Source: Sinotaia quadrata (taxonomy: Eukaryota > Mollusca > Gastropoda > Architaenioglossa > Viviparidae). From it: a stretch of DNA of 64,000 nt. A program made the translations under genes and the position numbers. The stretch is taken from assembly GCA_028829895.1 (NCBI GenBank), contig CM054181.1, positions 27,223,357 through 27,287,356 of the forward strand, read 5' to 3'. Under the pieces are notes generated by a model that saw only the letters and a program-made list of their open reading frames with translations, made no database searches and had not been told where the DNA came from. Position 1 is the stretch's first letter, and every line of letters begins with the position of its first letter. Below are positions 1 through 13,900 of this stretch, in pieces.

Positions 1-347
1 TCAGTTTATAAACTGCTTCACAGGTTGCCAGAGCGGATACACAATTAAATCTATTTCTTTCAGCTATGTATCTATAAATGCATATTTACTAATCCTTCTT
101 ACCTCCTTCTATCTGTCTATCTGTTGATTTATCGGTCCTCCATACATAGATAGATAGATAGATACACACATGCTCATAAGTTAGTACTTTGTCATGATTT
201 GAGTATTTGTTGTGCATTCAAGAGTATATATGTATCTCAAGTGGATGATAAATTTTGCCCTTACTTTGTAAAGAATCTCTACACCATCAGCATGATATAA
301 ATAAAGTTGATTTTACGTTGCTGTTTAGGTTTTCTGTGTGTGTGCAG

Positions 348-439
348 ATACATTGCTTTTTACTCATGGAATATGTGCCCAATGGCTCACTGGAAGAGAG
401 ACTCCGATTTATAAACATATTTTCTGAATCTATTGCAAC
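348..439 (+). CDS. Kinase exon A (hinge, start of C-lobe)
   Basis: Acceptor tgtgtgtgcag, donor gtgagt; enters in phase 0 and leaves two bases over. It encodes the hinge FLLMEYVPNGSLEERL and helix D. This is the first exon visible; the N-lobe exons lie upstream of the window. Confidence 0.85.
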
Positions 440-3400
440 GTGAGTGGAAAGAAGAAAATGAACAATAGAAAGGAAGGAAGAAAGTTTTTAGTATTATAGA
501 TAGCTATTATTAGAACTATAGACGTTGGTGTCCTGTACTTCACTCACTCCAATTGCCCCTCATAGATTAAGAAAGTGTTATTTCTTTCGTCTGTCAGACA
601 CGCCTAAAACACACTACGCAAGATTTGATTGTAAGTACTCATTCTTGAACTCTCTGTGTCTCTCTACCTAAGTCTAATATTTTTTTTTTTGTCTGACTAT
701 CCATCCGTCCATCTGTTGCGACAGTCCTACTGTATGTATAAGTCGGAGGTCCGAAGATATATAATTTATATCTTCTGCTCAATCTGGACTGAAAAATCAC
801 TGACTCACAGTTATCGTTGTTTTACTCGATTGAACCATTTGATGTTTGTTGTTGTATTAGTTTCCTGCATAATCCAAGCAGCATTTTTACCTTTTGTTTC
901 TCAAAACTCTTATTCACAGATTTTACATGGCTGAAATCTGCATTGCAATGTTCTTTTTGCACAATAATGGAGTACTTGTCAGGTAAATATTACTGGTACA
1001 ATATTATTTATTTATTTATTTTCACTTAAGACAGTTAAAAGTTGCATTACTTAATAATCTAACCGCGCATGTTTATCTTTAGTTGCAAATGTTTGTATTT
1101 TAAATACTGACTGATTTCTTCTGCTTTGGCGTCTCTAGTGTAAACGTTGCTTGGTGTGGGAATTGTAGAGATTTACACATAATTATGCAGTACGAATTAT
1201 CCTCATACTGAATAGTGTAAACGACGACAATTCAAACATGTACATTCATTTGCTAGTCATAATTTTTCATTAAAGGTTTCGGTAAATTATTATATTAAAT
1301 AGTGTAGATAAATGAATCATTGTTTTATATATATATTTGAATAATTTCGCAATTTTAGCATGTAATGTTTCTGTTAGCCCAAAACATGTAATGCATTGCA
1401 AGAAAAACACTAATTACTTCAATACAGAGTGTGTGTGTGTGTGCATGTGTGCACGCATTAAACGAATATTGAAAACGAAAACCAGTCAGCATTATGTATA
1501 TTTAAATGTTGTCTCTCACTCAGCTTGACAAACCTGTCTAAACTAATTTAATTTGACAACAGACAAAAGAAATTCTGATTTATTAATACTGATAGAAAAT
1601 CCATTATCTTCAATATTACAGTTAATCCAAATTTCTGTTTAATTATTTTTTTCTAAGCCCACGAAGTACGATAAATAGTTAATATACGCAAAGCACACAC
1701 AACGTCATTGGGTAGCCGTATTGATATTGTCTACAGGGACATTCGGCCATCTAATATTTTGGTTACAAGAAATGGCCACCTGCGCATGTGCGATTTCTCG
1801 GTCAGCAAAACGGACATGAAGGGCCAAAAACTGACAGATACCTCTACGGGTACCTATCGATTCATGCCACCCGAGGTGAGACAAGGATGTTCCAGTCACT
1901 AGAGGTGATTGTTGCAACCCGTTTAGTTATATGAGGTCGTTTACAATCACACTGACAATTATTTTGATGATGATGGCAATTAAGATGCTGATAATGGCGG
2001 TAGTAGTGATGATGATAATGGTGGTGGTGGTGGTGGTGGTGATGATGATGATGATGATGATGTAATATTAAGCCCTTTTTCACGACTTCTGTTGACTGTT
2101 GTGAACCAAGGTCTCGAAATATTACCAAGATTCTGGAAAACCCAAGGTTTTACTGAGGATATGGGCACTTCCAAGGAGTGCTGATTTTAGTAATAGAGAA
2201 AGTCTGTGGTTTATAGCAATTTATTCCCAGAGAGGTTTAACTCGGATGTTATGTTCTCCAAGGCTCCCAACACTACAGATATCATTTTTGCTGAAGCCAT
2301 GCTCTTTCTGTGGTTTTAACTCCATAGTTCTGACACAAGTTTCTATGTCCGAAATTTTGCTACTTTGTTGTGCCTTTTGTATTCTGTTCCAACCAGTAAA
2401 TGATATTCAGATAATATATGTTTGGTTATTTCATCCATGTTTTTGCAAAGTCTATTTTTAGAATCATTTTGAGATTTTCATGTTTTGTTTTGTGTGATTT
2501 ATACTTAGTGCTTGATCTTGAGCAGCAGTTATGAGTGCTTCTGTTTCTGCATTCAAACCTACCTCTTTAAACCACCTGTATGTTTATTGTTTTGTTAATG
2601 TTTCATACGCCGTTGCACTTATTGGCCATGGAGAGGTTTTCGGATCCAACTGTTTGCTGATGCCCGTTTTGTTGTTTTCTTCCACGCTTCTTTGCCTATT
2701 AGTGACGTTTAGTATAATCCACTCATCTTTACTATTTCTAACAGTGACTCATCTTTGTTGTTAATCCAGTTGTAGTTTACAAAGCCTATTATCTTCTTCA
2801 ATGATATCTTTGATTTTAGTGAGTACTCTTTCTTCCATTTTCTGAGATATATATGCCCTCTTTTGGGTATAGAGCTGTAAGTATTGTAACTAAGCTCCAT
2901 TTAAATTTGATAAACCCGTTTTTCATACTCTCTCTTAACTTTGGATTTAACTTCACTCTGCATATTTTCATGATGTCACAGTATCCCCAGGTTTTTAAGT
3001 CCCTTTTCCATTGAAACATCGTTGATTTTTCCTATGTAGAATCGTCCATATATATTAATTGCCTGATAACCTACTCTGATTTCTTTGTGGATCCTAATCC
3101 TGTTCTCTCGATGACTTGACTGAGAAGATTTAGAGAGATGCAGAACAGAAGTGTGGATAGGGAATCACCTTGAAAAATTCACATTTGATTGGTAAGTCTG
3201 CAATTTCTATGTTGTTGCATGCGTCGGTGGTGTTCATTGATACTTGGATTAGATTTGTACTGATGATACTATCTTGTACATTTTTATTATTTCACAGATC
3301 CATGAATTAGGTAATTAGGTACTGATTCATAGGCCTTTTGGTGATCAATTCGTGCTACTGCAAGGTTTGTTATTTGTTTCTTGCTGTCAGTAACTAATGC

Positions 3401-6400
3401 CTTATCAATTGCCAATTGGTCCTTTGTTCCTTGCTGTCAGTAACTAATGCCTTATCAATTGCCAATTGGTCCTTTGTTTCTTGCTGTCAGTAACCAATGC
3501 CTTATCAATTGCCAATTGGTCCTTTGTTCCTTGCTGTCAGTAACTAATGCCTTATCAATTGCCAATTGGTCCTTTGTTTCTTGCTGTCAGTAACTAATGC
3601 CTTATCAATTGCCAATTGGTCCTTTGTTCCTTGCTGTCAGTAACTAATGCCTTATCAATTGCCAATTGGTCCTTTGTTTCTTGCTGTCAGTAACCAATGC
3701 CTTATCAATTGCCAATTGGTCCTTTGTTCCTTGCTGTCAGTAACTAATGCCTTATCAATTGCCAATTGGTCCTTTGTTCCTTGCTGTCAGTAACTAATGC
3801 CTTATCAATTGCCAATTGGTCCTTTGTTCCTTGCTGTCAGTAACTAATGCCTTATCAATTGCCAATTGGTCCTTTGTTCCTTGCTGTCAGTAACTAATGC
3901 CTTATCAATTGCCAATTGTTCCTTTGTTTCTTGCTGTCAGTAACTAATGCCTTATCAATTGCCAATTGGTCCTTTGTTTCTTGCTGTCAGTAACTAATGC
4001 TTTATCAATTGCCAATCGGTCCTTTGTTCCTTGCTGTCAGTAACTAATGCTTTATCATTTGCCAATTGGTCCTTTGTTCCTCTGCTGCCTGGTTTAGCAA
4101 TCATTTTATCATTGTGAAGTAATTTGTTTCAAGGTGAGACATGATTTTATCAGATATAATTCTTGATAGTAACTTCCAGGTAGTTGATAAGCATGTGATT
4201 GAGTGATAGTTTGGCATTGGGTCTTTCTCTGGATCTTTCACAATCAGAATGTTTTTCCTTTTACCATACACATTGGTAAGTTTTCTGATTGTTTAGTATA
4301 TCTTGCAATTGTTCAGCAAGCTACCTTGTAAGGATATAAGATGTTAAGAATATTTGTACTTAATCTAGGCGTGGGGCTTTCCAGATTGCCATCTTTCTTA
4401 CCTTTTTCTTGATATTTTTCTCACTGATTGTGACGTTCCATTGTTGAGACTCTTCTTTAAGTTCCTTAATCCATCTGGCTGAGGTATTATGCATATTTGG
4501 ATTGCTCCAAACTTTTCCTCAGAAGGCTTTTGTGTCCTGAATGTTTGACATCTGTTATTTTATTCTGGAATTTTCTTGGAATTCTTGGTATAGTCTTCCA
4601 GAGTCAGTTACATTTTCTTTGGTTGGAGTTGCTGACCTCTTGCATCTCTTAAGATGGTGACTGTACCCTAGTGACCTTTGTTTTGCATTTTCTACTGTGG
4701 TCTTAATATTTTTGTAATTGGGATGATATTTGTTGACTAATGTCTTCTTCAGTTTTCCTTCATTATGTATTGCCGCTGTCATTTGATTTATTTCTTTTCT
4801 AATACACCATATTTTTTCTGTTATTTTCTTTGTTTGTACTTTGGATACATTGACATTTTCAATTATTTATTTGCACTGGCATATATTAGACTCTTGGTTT
4901 CTGTATATCTTTTGTGGATATATGCTTTCAACTTTATTTGCAGAGTAGATTGGTGTTGTTACGGCTTTGTTGTTTTGCAACCTTCTTCATGGGGTTCTGG
5001 TTACAAGTGTGCTATTTTTGTCCATGAAATTTTTATATCTTCTAGAAAACATTGTTGTTCTTCAGTTAGATCATTAGTTATTTCTCCAGTGTGATCGTCA
5101 GCTGGGTCTGCCTGTGTGAAGTTTTGGAAGTTTCATTGTCTTTCTATTTCAGTGCATAGTGTTGTGATATTTGTTTGTTGCTGTTTTATTTGTTGTAGTT
5201 CTAGAGCTGTAAAAAAAACAATTGTGCATGAGTGATCTCTTCTTGTCCATGAGCCGCTTTTCACTGATCATATCTTCTGGATAGTGTTTGAGCCAGAATT
5301 CATCCATCTTTTTTATATCATCTTATTGGGGTTGGTTTCAATACTAAGAAATCATTATCTGCATGCTTTCGTCTCTAGTCCAACTCCTCGAACTTTTTGC
5401 TAGGTTCCAGTGGCCAATGTTTTACTAGAACACCTTGAAACATCAGTGGTCTTGCGCAGAACTTGTTAACCCGGGCAACATATGATCAGAGTTTGTTTTC
5501 TTAATCATAAATGGGTTGGATGTGGGTGTAGTTTGGAAGGAACATCATTCCCTCCCTCGAAAATTCAGAGGTGAGATTTGAAGCAAGTCACCCATCGATC
5601 TTGTCAACACAGACCAGGTAGCTTAATTTTTTGTCTCATTTGTCCTCCACTATCAGCAGTAGTAGTAGTACTTTTTGTGGCAGAGTAAATTTGCCTATCT
5701 CTATTTCTAGACTTAATTGTGATATACATTGTTAAATTGTCAAAATACACAGAGAGAGTGTGTATGATGGTTACTTCCTCACTTGTATTATCTCCTTTTA
5801 ACTTTATGGCAATAAATACTTATTCATATATTCTTTGAATGTTTGAAGCACTTTGAACTCCCATACTTTTCTTCAGAATGTAGTCTATCGCTTTGTAGGC
5901 TGACATTCTTACGTCTGCAACTACTTCTGTACAAGAGCAACCAAACACTAACCAAGATGAAATACCATTCAGGTTATCTCTTCCATGAGCAACGTCGGTT
6001 GATGTCACATGCCGTTTTTTGTACATGATAGGACTGATAGAGTTGTCTACAATCTCTGGTCCCAAATAGAAATGTTGCTTCCAGTTTCATCTGTTTTAAT
6101 CATCTATCACTCAGTTCATACAAGCTTACACACATACAGCAGTATGCAAACAAATAAATATATAATAATGCCTAAGCGTATACCACAAGTAAACACATAC
6201 GTATACTATAACCACAAACACATTGTATACTATAACCACAAGTAAACACATACGTATACTATAACCACAAACACATTGTATACTATAACCACAAGTAAAC
6301 ACATACGTATACTATAACCACAAGTAAACACATACGTATACTATAACCACAAACACACAATCTGCTGTGCAATCGATGATGTACCATAGTAGAAGTAAAA

Positions 6401-6881
6401 TATATTATAAGTATAATATAAGTAAATATAAGTATTATATATTTGCTGCATTAAAAAATGAAATGAAATAAAACAAATGCTCTTTGCTTGTCAAATGTGT
6501 TTGGCAGATGCATAATCAAGTTCCATATGGAAAAGCTGTTGATTACTGGGCGATTGGGATCATTCTGTATCGCATGGTTATGGGACAGGTAACACGTAAG
6601 AGCTGATTGATGATACAGTTCAGTATACTTGTAACAAGGTTGCATTGTTATGCATTATATCATTACGCTTAAAGATATGGAATCCTTCAAGCAGAACAGA
6701 CTGGGCACTTCTTTAAATGGTCAACAATACAACAATTTACGATTTATAGATCAAAAAATAATTATGATGCCTATAAATATTTTTCTGTGGCTGCTCATAG
6801 CACGCGAGACTAAATAAGAAATTAGCAATATGTGCGTGCGTGCGTCTGTGCGTGCGTGCGTGTGTGTATGTGTGTGTGTGT

Positions 6882-6926
<45 letters not shown>

Positions 6927-9900
6927 TTTGCCCTTTTTTAAAGTGGACAGAATGGTAAATTATTTTTTCGGCGAATTGGTGGCAAAATTCGTTTAACATT
7001 CACAACCTTCCCTATTGAAGAGTTTGCTGCATGAGTGTGAGTGTATATGATCAGCTCGACCTCATCGTGTTCGATGAAGATATTCTTAGGAACACGAACG
7101 CAAAACCTATTAATAGTCCTCTTTCAAATACCCTTGTACATGTATTAATACACAGGACGAAATTTCAGATTATGTTATGGTTTCAATTTGTTTAACGACG
7201 TTTCAGGTGTACTTACTTTTATCAACACAAGGTTAAAGCTAAGATTAGGTTTCTGTTTCAATTTGCTTCAACGCTGTTTACAAGTCATACCGGAAAATAC
7301 CACCCACCCACCCTTCCTTCCCCGGTCGAGATGCGCATTTGCAATGACTAACTTAATTATTGTGACGTAAAAATCACAAAAGACTGACTGCATAGCAGGA
7401 GCAAAGCATATTTATCACAAAAAGTAATTAATCTTTAAGAGAAAGGAGACAATAGTTTAAAATCTGTGAATAGATATTTTTAATCTAAACGATTTTATAA
7501 AATGCACAAACACATCTTACAGAAATACTGACAAGCAGTTCTTCAGATCCGTAATGCATTAGAACCAAACTTCATTCAGATGCAAAGGTTGAATTGCAAG
7601 ACTTTGATCTAGAGAGCACCCTGGTATGGCAACCAGACACTAAAATATTTCTCATCATTTATAGTGGCGAGGGTTACATTGCAAAGCAAGTAAAGGTTAT
7701 ACGTCAATATGTCCAAAGTAGAGGGAGGGAGTACATCAATGTGCCTTAGAACCAACATTTTAAAGCAAGTAAAGGTTATACGTAAAACTGTCCAGGTTAG
7801 AACATTGCAAATCGTGTGGAAGGTGTACGTCAGTGTGAATCCACATTGCAAAGCAAATGGAGGTTATACGTCAATGTGTACGCTAATTCTCACTCAACTA
7901 AATTAACACTTTACTAGTTACAAGTTGTGTTTGACTAGACAGAATATCTAAGGCCATTTTCAAAGTAAGCATATTGATATGACATTATTAGCCATAGTTT
8001 TCTGTCGACTTTCAAGCCCTGTTTCTAAACTGTTTTAATGAGTATCCTTGTATATTTCTTTTTAATAGTAATATTTACTTCTAAATATCTTTCCTGTCCG
8101 AATTATTGCAGATGCCATTCTCCGGAAAAACACGAGTAGAGTATTTCCAGTCAGTGACCGGGGAAAGAGAGTATTATAACGAAACACTACATCCAAATAC
8201 AATTTCCCTTTGTAAAGCCGTGCGTATTATTCTCATTTTATTGATAATTAATTTTCTAGACTGTATAGCTATTAGACAGATATAATACGTGTACTGTACT
8301 GAATTGCATTTGTTAAGTACTATATCAGTCTGAGATAATCTGTGATTTCTTAATACCGTTCCTGGAATTTGGCGTTCACTTAGACGTGACACACTGCACA
8401 CGTTCACGCACATGCACACATACGTGAGAAATGACATACACACTCACACACATAGACACGGGTCGACATTCAAAGCCAACCTGCTGTCGCGGTCTGAATT
8501 CTTTCTTCTCTTAGAATCTTGCACATTTCTCGAATATTATTAGATGTGTTATGGGTTTCCTAATGCAAAATCAAGATTAACAAAGCATTCATTATTACGG
8601 TAAGGCTTGTGCCACTGAAGACTTAGCAACGTACACATTCTAGTAACAGAACACATCTATTGCGGCTTGGTAACTGAAAGTTCGTAAGGTCTACAGAGAA
8701 AGCTGTTTTTATATAAATTGCTTCTAGTAGATATTTTATTACCGTTCAGAAGTACACTTTTATTTTATCATGTTATATAATTTATATTAAATAAGTATCT
8801 GCTCTCTTGGCCACTGACATCCAATGAAGAAAAAAATCTTAAAATTATATGTACACGACGCCATAAGCTTAAAGAACACGTTACCTTAAGAGATGCAGTA
8901 CAGAGATGAACTGGAGTCTTAAGATTGGACAAGGTAGACAACTCTCTTAGAAGGAGTTGGAATCACTAGTCATAGTGCATTAAAACACATGCAAATAATA
9001 AGCCAATCACAACAACTGTTCTTTCCTTTCTATGTAAGCAAACTGTTCTTCAAGTAGTTGTAAAATGGCGTTTGGTTTAATTATTTGTCTTTGGGAGTTT
9101 TATTAGGAAGGGGAGTTTGGGGTAGCGAAGTCCTCAATAGTTAACACTAATGAGCATTTTGAATCGATAAATTTATATAAGCGATAGTATTAAGTTTGCC
9201 TCAGACCTATGTCTTATGCTCTGATCTTGCGGTCTTAAAATTTTTGATGACAAAAAATACATACAAGAAATACATATGACGCAAACATATCAGAAGAGCA
9301 ATTAAGAAATTCTTAGTTCTCTCAGTTCACAAAAAGGTTGTTAGTTATTCACGCCAGTGTGTTTCTCCTGTGAAATCTTTGTCAGTTTATATTTAAAGAT
9401 TGTAACCAACACAAACCATAAAAGGGTTGATGCTCGACTGCACAAAACGTGCATAACGTTTTGCAAAATGCTAAAAATAGTTGTCTGATCTCCGCACACT
9501 TCTCGTAGCAAGAGTGAAACAAAAATGAACTTTGGAATAGAGTTACTTTATGAACGAAGTCCTATGGTGTGTTTTCACGCTGGCTGAAAACTAAAGTAGA
9601 TTAGTAGTAAACAAAAAAGACCCAGTATTCCGTCTATACACAAACTTATCACTTCTTTCAAACCTAACTTCAAGTTTGATGACCGAATTGTATAACAGAA
9701 AAAGAATGCATGCTACAGTGAAACCTCGCTATAACGCGATAATTGGGATACATAAAATCAGATCGCTTTAATAGCGGGGTCACTTTATATGCGGGGTTTT
9801 ACAATATTTTACCTTTTTCCAAGAACATATATGTGTTTTCATGTCTAATATAAAAATATCGGAGGAATATAAAATGGAATGCATTATTAAGATATATTAA

Positions 9901-10838
9901 CATAATGGACGGATAATATATTTATAAGTTATTACTTTGCATTAAATAGTTTTACTAATTTTGTACATGTACTTTGAAAAAACAAATTTCATGTCGAATG
10001 AATATACAAAATTTCGGGAGCCACGCCACGACCGCATCATATCTGAATTCGTGTTATCGCGGGGTTCCACTATAGTTAGTTGATTTTTGTTTCTGTTAAG
10101 AGAAGACTCATGGAGTTGCAAATGTATAGTTCATTTATCCAGTAAATAAAGATCGAGTTCATGTGTCCATGGTGATCAGTTTGGTTCACTTCAACTTGCA
10201 CCAATGTAATACAAAGCTCATGTTTACAACTATCACTTGCAATGGTTTGTTTAACGAACCTAACAAGTATCAGACTCAGAATTATTACTCATGAAATTTC
10301 TTATATTATCTGTAATACTGACAACAGCCCATGCGGCCTAATCTGCCCTTTCAATCTCCATATTAGATCCGTTCTTTGGGACCTTTTAGCTGACGTGCCT
10401 TGAGTTGGCAATGTTGTCTTTCTCTTTGCTCATACCCCTCAGCCAACTCTTCTTGGTCACTAGAAAATTAACCAAAGTGTGGGTTTAAGTAACAAGAACA
10501 AAGAAGAGTTTATAATAACAATAAAAAGAGAACAATAAAATTCCATTTCCACAGGTCAATCGAGACCGTCTATTTACTGTCCCAAAATTAACGTTTGTTT
10601 ATCTGTTAAATGTTCATCTCATCAAAGCATTCCAGTGAATTATTCATGGATAATTTTTTAATGTTGGACATTATCAAACAAATATACCTGAATGCAGACA
10701 ATATGTCTGGTATTAGGCAGAGATTGCTAGACTTAATGTCTTTTATATGGGTTTTGGTTTTGCAATCATTCTTATTTTCTGTGCTCGAGAAGGTATTTAA
10801 TCAACAGATAACAAGATTTTATGATTTACAGTGTTTTT

Positions 10839-10914
<76 letters not shown>

Positions 10915-13900
10915 ACAGCTGCTTTTGGGTGTTCTATTTCCTCTAGTGAGATTCTCTGAATATTTTTCCTTGCTGATGGATAGTGTACTAGCATTCGAAG
11001 AATTCTGAAGTATATATGTATGTATGAAGGTGTCTGTTGCTGTTTTCGTTTTCATTCCGCCTGAGTCCATAGTTTTCTTTGGTGTTGATCAGATAGACAG
11101 ATAGAAAGTGACGAGAACTGAGACACTGAGTTTGAGGTGAATGTGTTCTCTGTGTGACCAATTCTCTTGATGCAGTTTTCTTGTTTGTTGTAGTGTGTCA
11201 CCAGTTTCTGCTGCTGTGATGTGGCTGCTGGTACTGAATTCATGCGAAGGTTGTTATTGATATGTGGTCTAATGTGGTCCAATAGTTATCTCATAAAATG
11301 TGACGATGCAAAAACATTGACTGTTAATTGGTTTGCAATTGGTTTGTGCAGGCTGGCAAGCTCTTATCTCACTGCCTCTTCTGGTTGGCTGTTTTGACTT
11401 TTGACCCTCCATCTATACGTGTTTTGTTTGTTTGGATTGTTTGATTTGAGGTATGCAGCTCTGTTCGTGTGTTTGTGCCCTGTATATGTACATGTGCGTC
11501 AATCGGTGCTTTGTTCTTATTATCATTGTCTGTTTCTCAAGATTCTGTGGTGGTGACAACAGTATATTTTCTGCTTTTGAACTGCTGTCTTTCCGTATAT
11601 GGAGGGTTGCTTTGGCGATGTCTCTGTGTCCTCAAGTTTAGTAGCGAAGCTGTATTTGACGGACGTCAAAAGAGTCTGAGGAAACGTCTCGGTGGTTTCC
11701 ATGAAAAGGCTCTCAAGCATAATGCCTAGTGCAGCTAGATGCATTAGCCTGTTATGATAGCTCTGGTGTTAACAGTAGGACGTTGATGACTGATTTGGGC
11801 TGAACGTCTGCTGTTAACATTAGCTTATTTTGGGGTCAATTTCAAATAGAAGCCCTTTAGAGCGCTGGTGTGAATCTTGATCGCCTCTTTAAATTAAGTG
11901 TAAGACAGAAGAAGTGTTGTTTGCTTGTATTTTCTTATCTCATCGTGGAGATGTGTGCAGGTTTTATAGTTTGCCAGGTGGTGTAAAGTGAATGATAGAT
12001 TTTTAACCGTGTACTTTGAAACAGGGAAGACTCCATGATTCTTTGCTGAGCGGAGATTGAAAAGGTGTATGTGGATGCTCGACTCGTCACAGAAATCTGT
12101 CGAGAGCAGCACATCTGTAAACAATCCACCCTTCTTTCTGTATGTTTCGTGTTCACAAGTCAGTTTCCTATGCTGTTCATTCTTTTCATTCAGCCGTGTT
12201 TTTTTTTTATTCATCTCAAACAAACCTGATAGAAAGACACAAAAATGGCTCTCAAACAATCTAGTGTCTCCATGAAATATACACATTCAACATTTCAATA
12301 GCATTCATTTCATTTAGACATAACATTGTGCGAACAAAGTTATCATCAGTCCAATTCATTTCATTGAGACATAACATTGTGCGAACAAAGTTATCATCAG
12401 TCCAATTCAGTTCATTGAGACATAACATTGTGCGAACAAAGTTATCATCAGTCCAATTCAGTGTTTTTAAATGTATTTTAAAAGCTGCTGACGAAGAACC
12501 AGAGACAACGTTTGGGTTACTCGCAAGATGCCGAGGAAAACACGCGTAAGCATCCATTCTTTGATATACTAAGCTGGAAACTGGTACAAGACCAAAGTTA
12601 CTTCGCACCTCTCGTCCCACGCAGTAAGTAACTTAGTACACTATTCCTCTTCTAATTTAACTCTTTCTTTAATATGTAACTAGTACACTATTCTAATTTA
12701 ACTCTTTCTTTAATATGTAACTAGTACACTATTCTAATTTAACCCTTTCTTTAATATGTAACTAGTACACTATTCTAATTTAACTCTTTCTTTATTATGT
12801 AACTAGTACACTATTCTAATTTAACTCTTTCTTTAATATGTAACTAGTACACAATTCTAATTTAACTCTTTCTTTAATATGTAACTAGTACACAATTCTA
12901 ATTTAACTCTTTCTTTAATATGTAACTAGTACACTATTCTAATTTAACTCTTTCTTAAATATGTAACTAGTACACTTTTCTAATTTAACCCTTTCTTTAA
13001 TATGTAACTAGTACACAATTCCAACTCTTTCTTTAATATGTAACTAGTACACTATTCTAATTTAACTCTTTCTTTAATATGTAACTAGTACACTATTCTA
13101 ATTTAACTCTTTCTTTAAAATGAAACTAGTACACTATTCTAATTTAACTCTTTCTTTAATATGTAACTAGTACACTATTCTAATTTAACTCTTTCTTTAA
13201 TATGTAACTAGTACACTTTTCTAATTTAACCCTTTCTTTAATATGTAACCTAGTAAACTATTCCTCTTCTAATTAATTATTTCTTTAATTAGTTATGTAA
13301 CCTAGTACACTGTTCCTCTTCTAATTAATTATTTATTTAATTAATGTGTAACCTAGTGCAATACTCCTCTTCTAATTTAACCCTTTCTTTAAGTAATATG
13401 TAAACATAGTACACTATTCCTCTTCTAATTTAACTATTTCAGTAATATGTAACCTAGTACAATACTCCTCTTCTTCTTTCTTTAAGTAATATGTAAACCT
13501 AGTGCACGATTCCTCTTCTAATTTAACTAAGTAATATGTAACCTAGTGCACTATTCCTCTTCTAATTTAACCCTATCTTTAATATGTATACTAATACACT
13601 ATTCCTCTTCTAATTTAACTCTTTATTTAATATGTAACCTAGTGCACTATTCTTCTTCTAATTTAACCCTTTCTTTAAGTAATATGTAACCTCCTACACT
13701 ATTCCTCTTCTAATTTAACCCTTTCTCTAAGTAATATGTAGCCTAGTACACCAATCCTCTTCTTTCTTTAACTCTTTCTTTAATAACCAAGTATACTATT
13801 CCTCTTTAATTTAACTATTTCTTTAATATGTGACTCAGTACACTATTCCTCTTTTAATTTAACTCTTTCTTTAATACGTAACCTAGTACACTATTCCTCT

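Larger units (their letters stand above)
6589..8111 (+). other. Kinase intron, no gene seen
   Basis: Apart from the GT/GA microsatellite and the degenerate repeat listed separately, nothing recognisable is seen here. Confidence 0.5.
8220..12303 (+). other. Large kinase intron, no exon supported
   Basis: It holds a pogo-like MITE at 9714-10075, a TC microsatellite at 10842 and a less AT-rich, possibly retroelement-derived stretch from 10914. No other kinase exon is required, because exon E joins exon F in frame. Confidence 0.5.

Noticed and set aside
598..630. A 33-base segment with good acceptor (ctttcgtctgtcag) and donor (gtaagt) between kinase exons A and B
   Set aside because: After exon A it reads CAC GCC TAA, an immediate stop, while exon A joins exon B cleanly. 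It may be a poison exon or chance.
1716..1736. Alternative earlier acceptor for kinase exon C (ggtag), giving IDIVYRD
   Set aside because: It keeps the frame, but it adds residues not found between helix E and the catalytic loop; the ctacag acceptor gives the normal spacing G-V-L-V-R-D.
2246..2764. Plus-strand open frames in the kinase intron
   Set aside because: Antisense to the retrotransposon's C-terminal coding region.
11894..12286. 130-codon minus-strand frame as a gene
   Set aside because: No splice partners or known motif; more likely part of a decayed retroelement.
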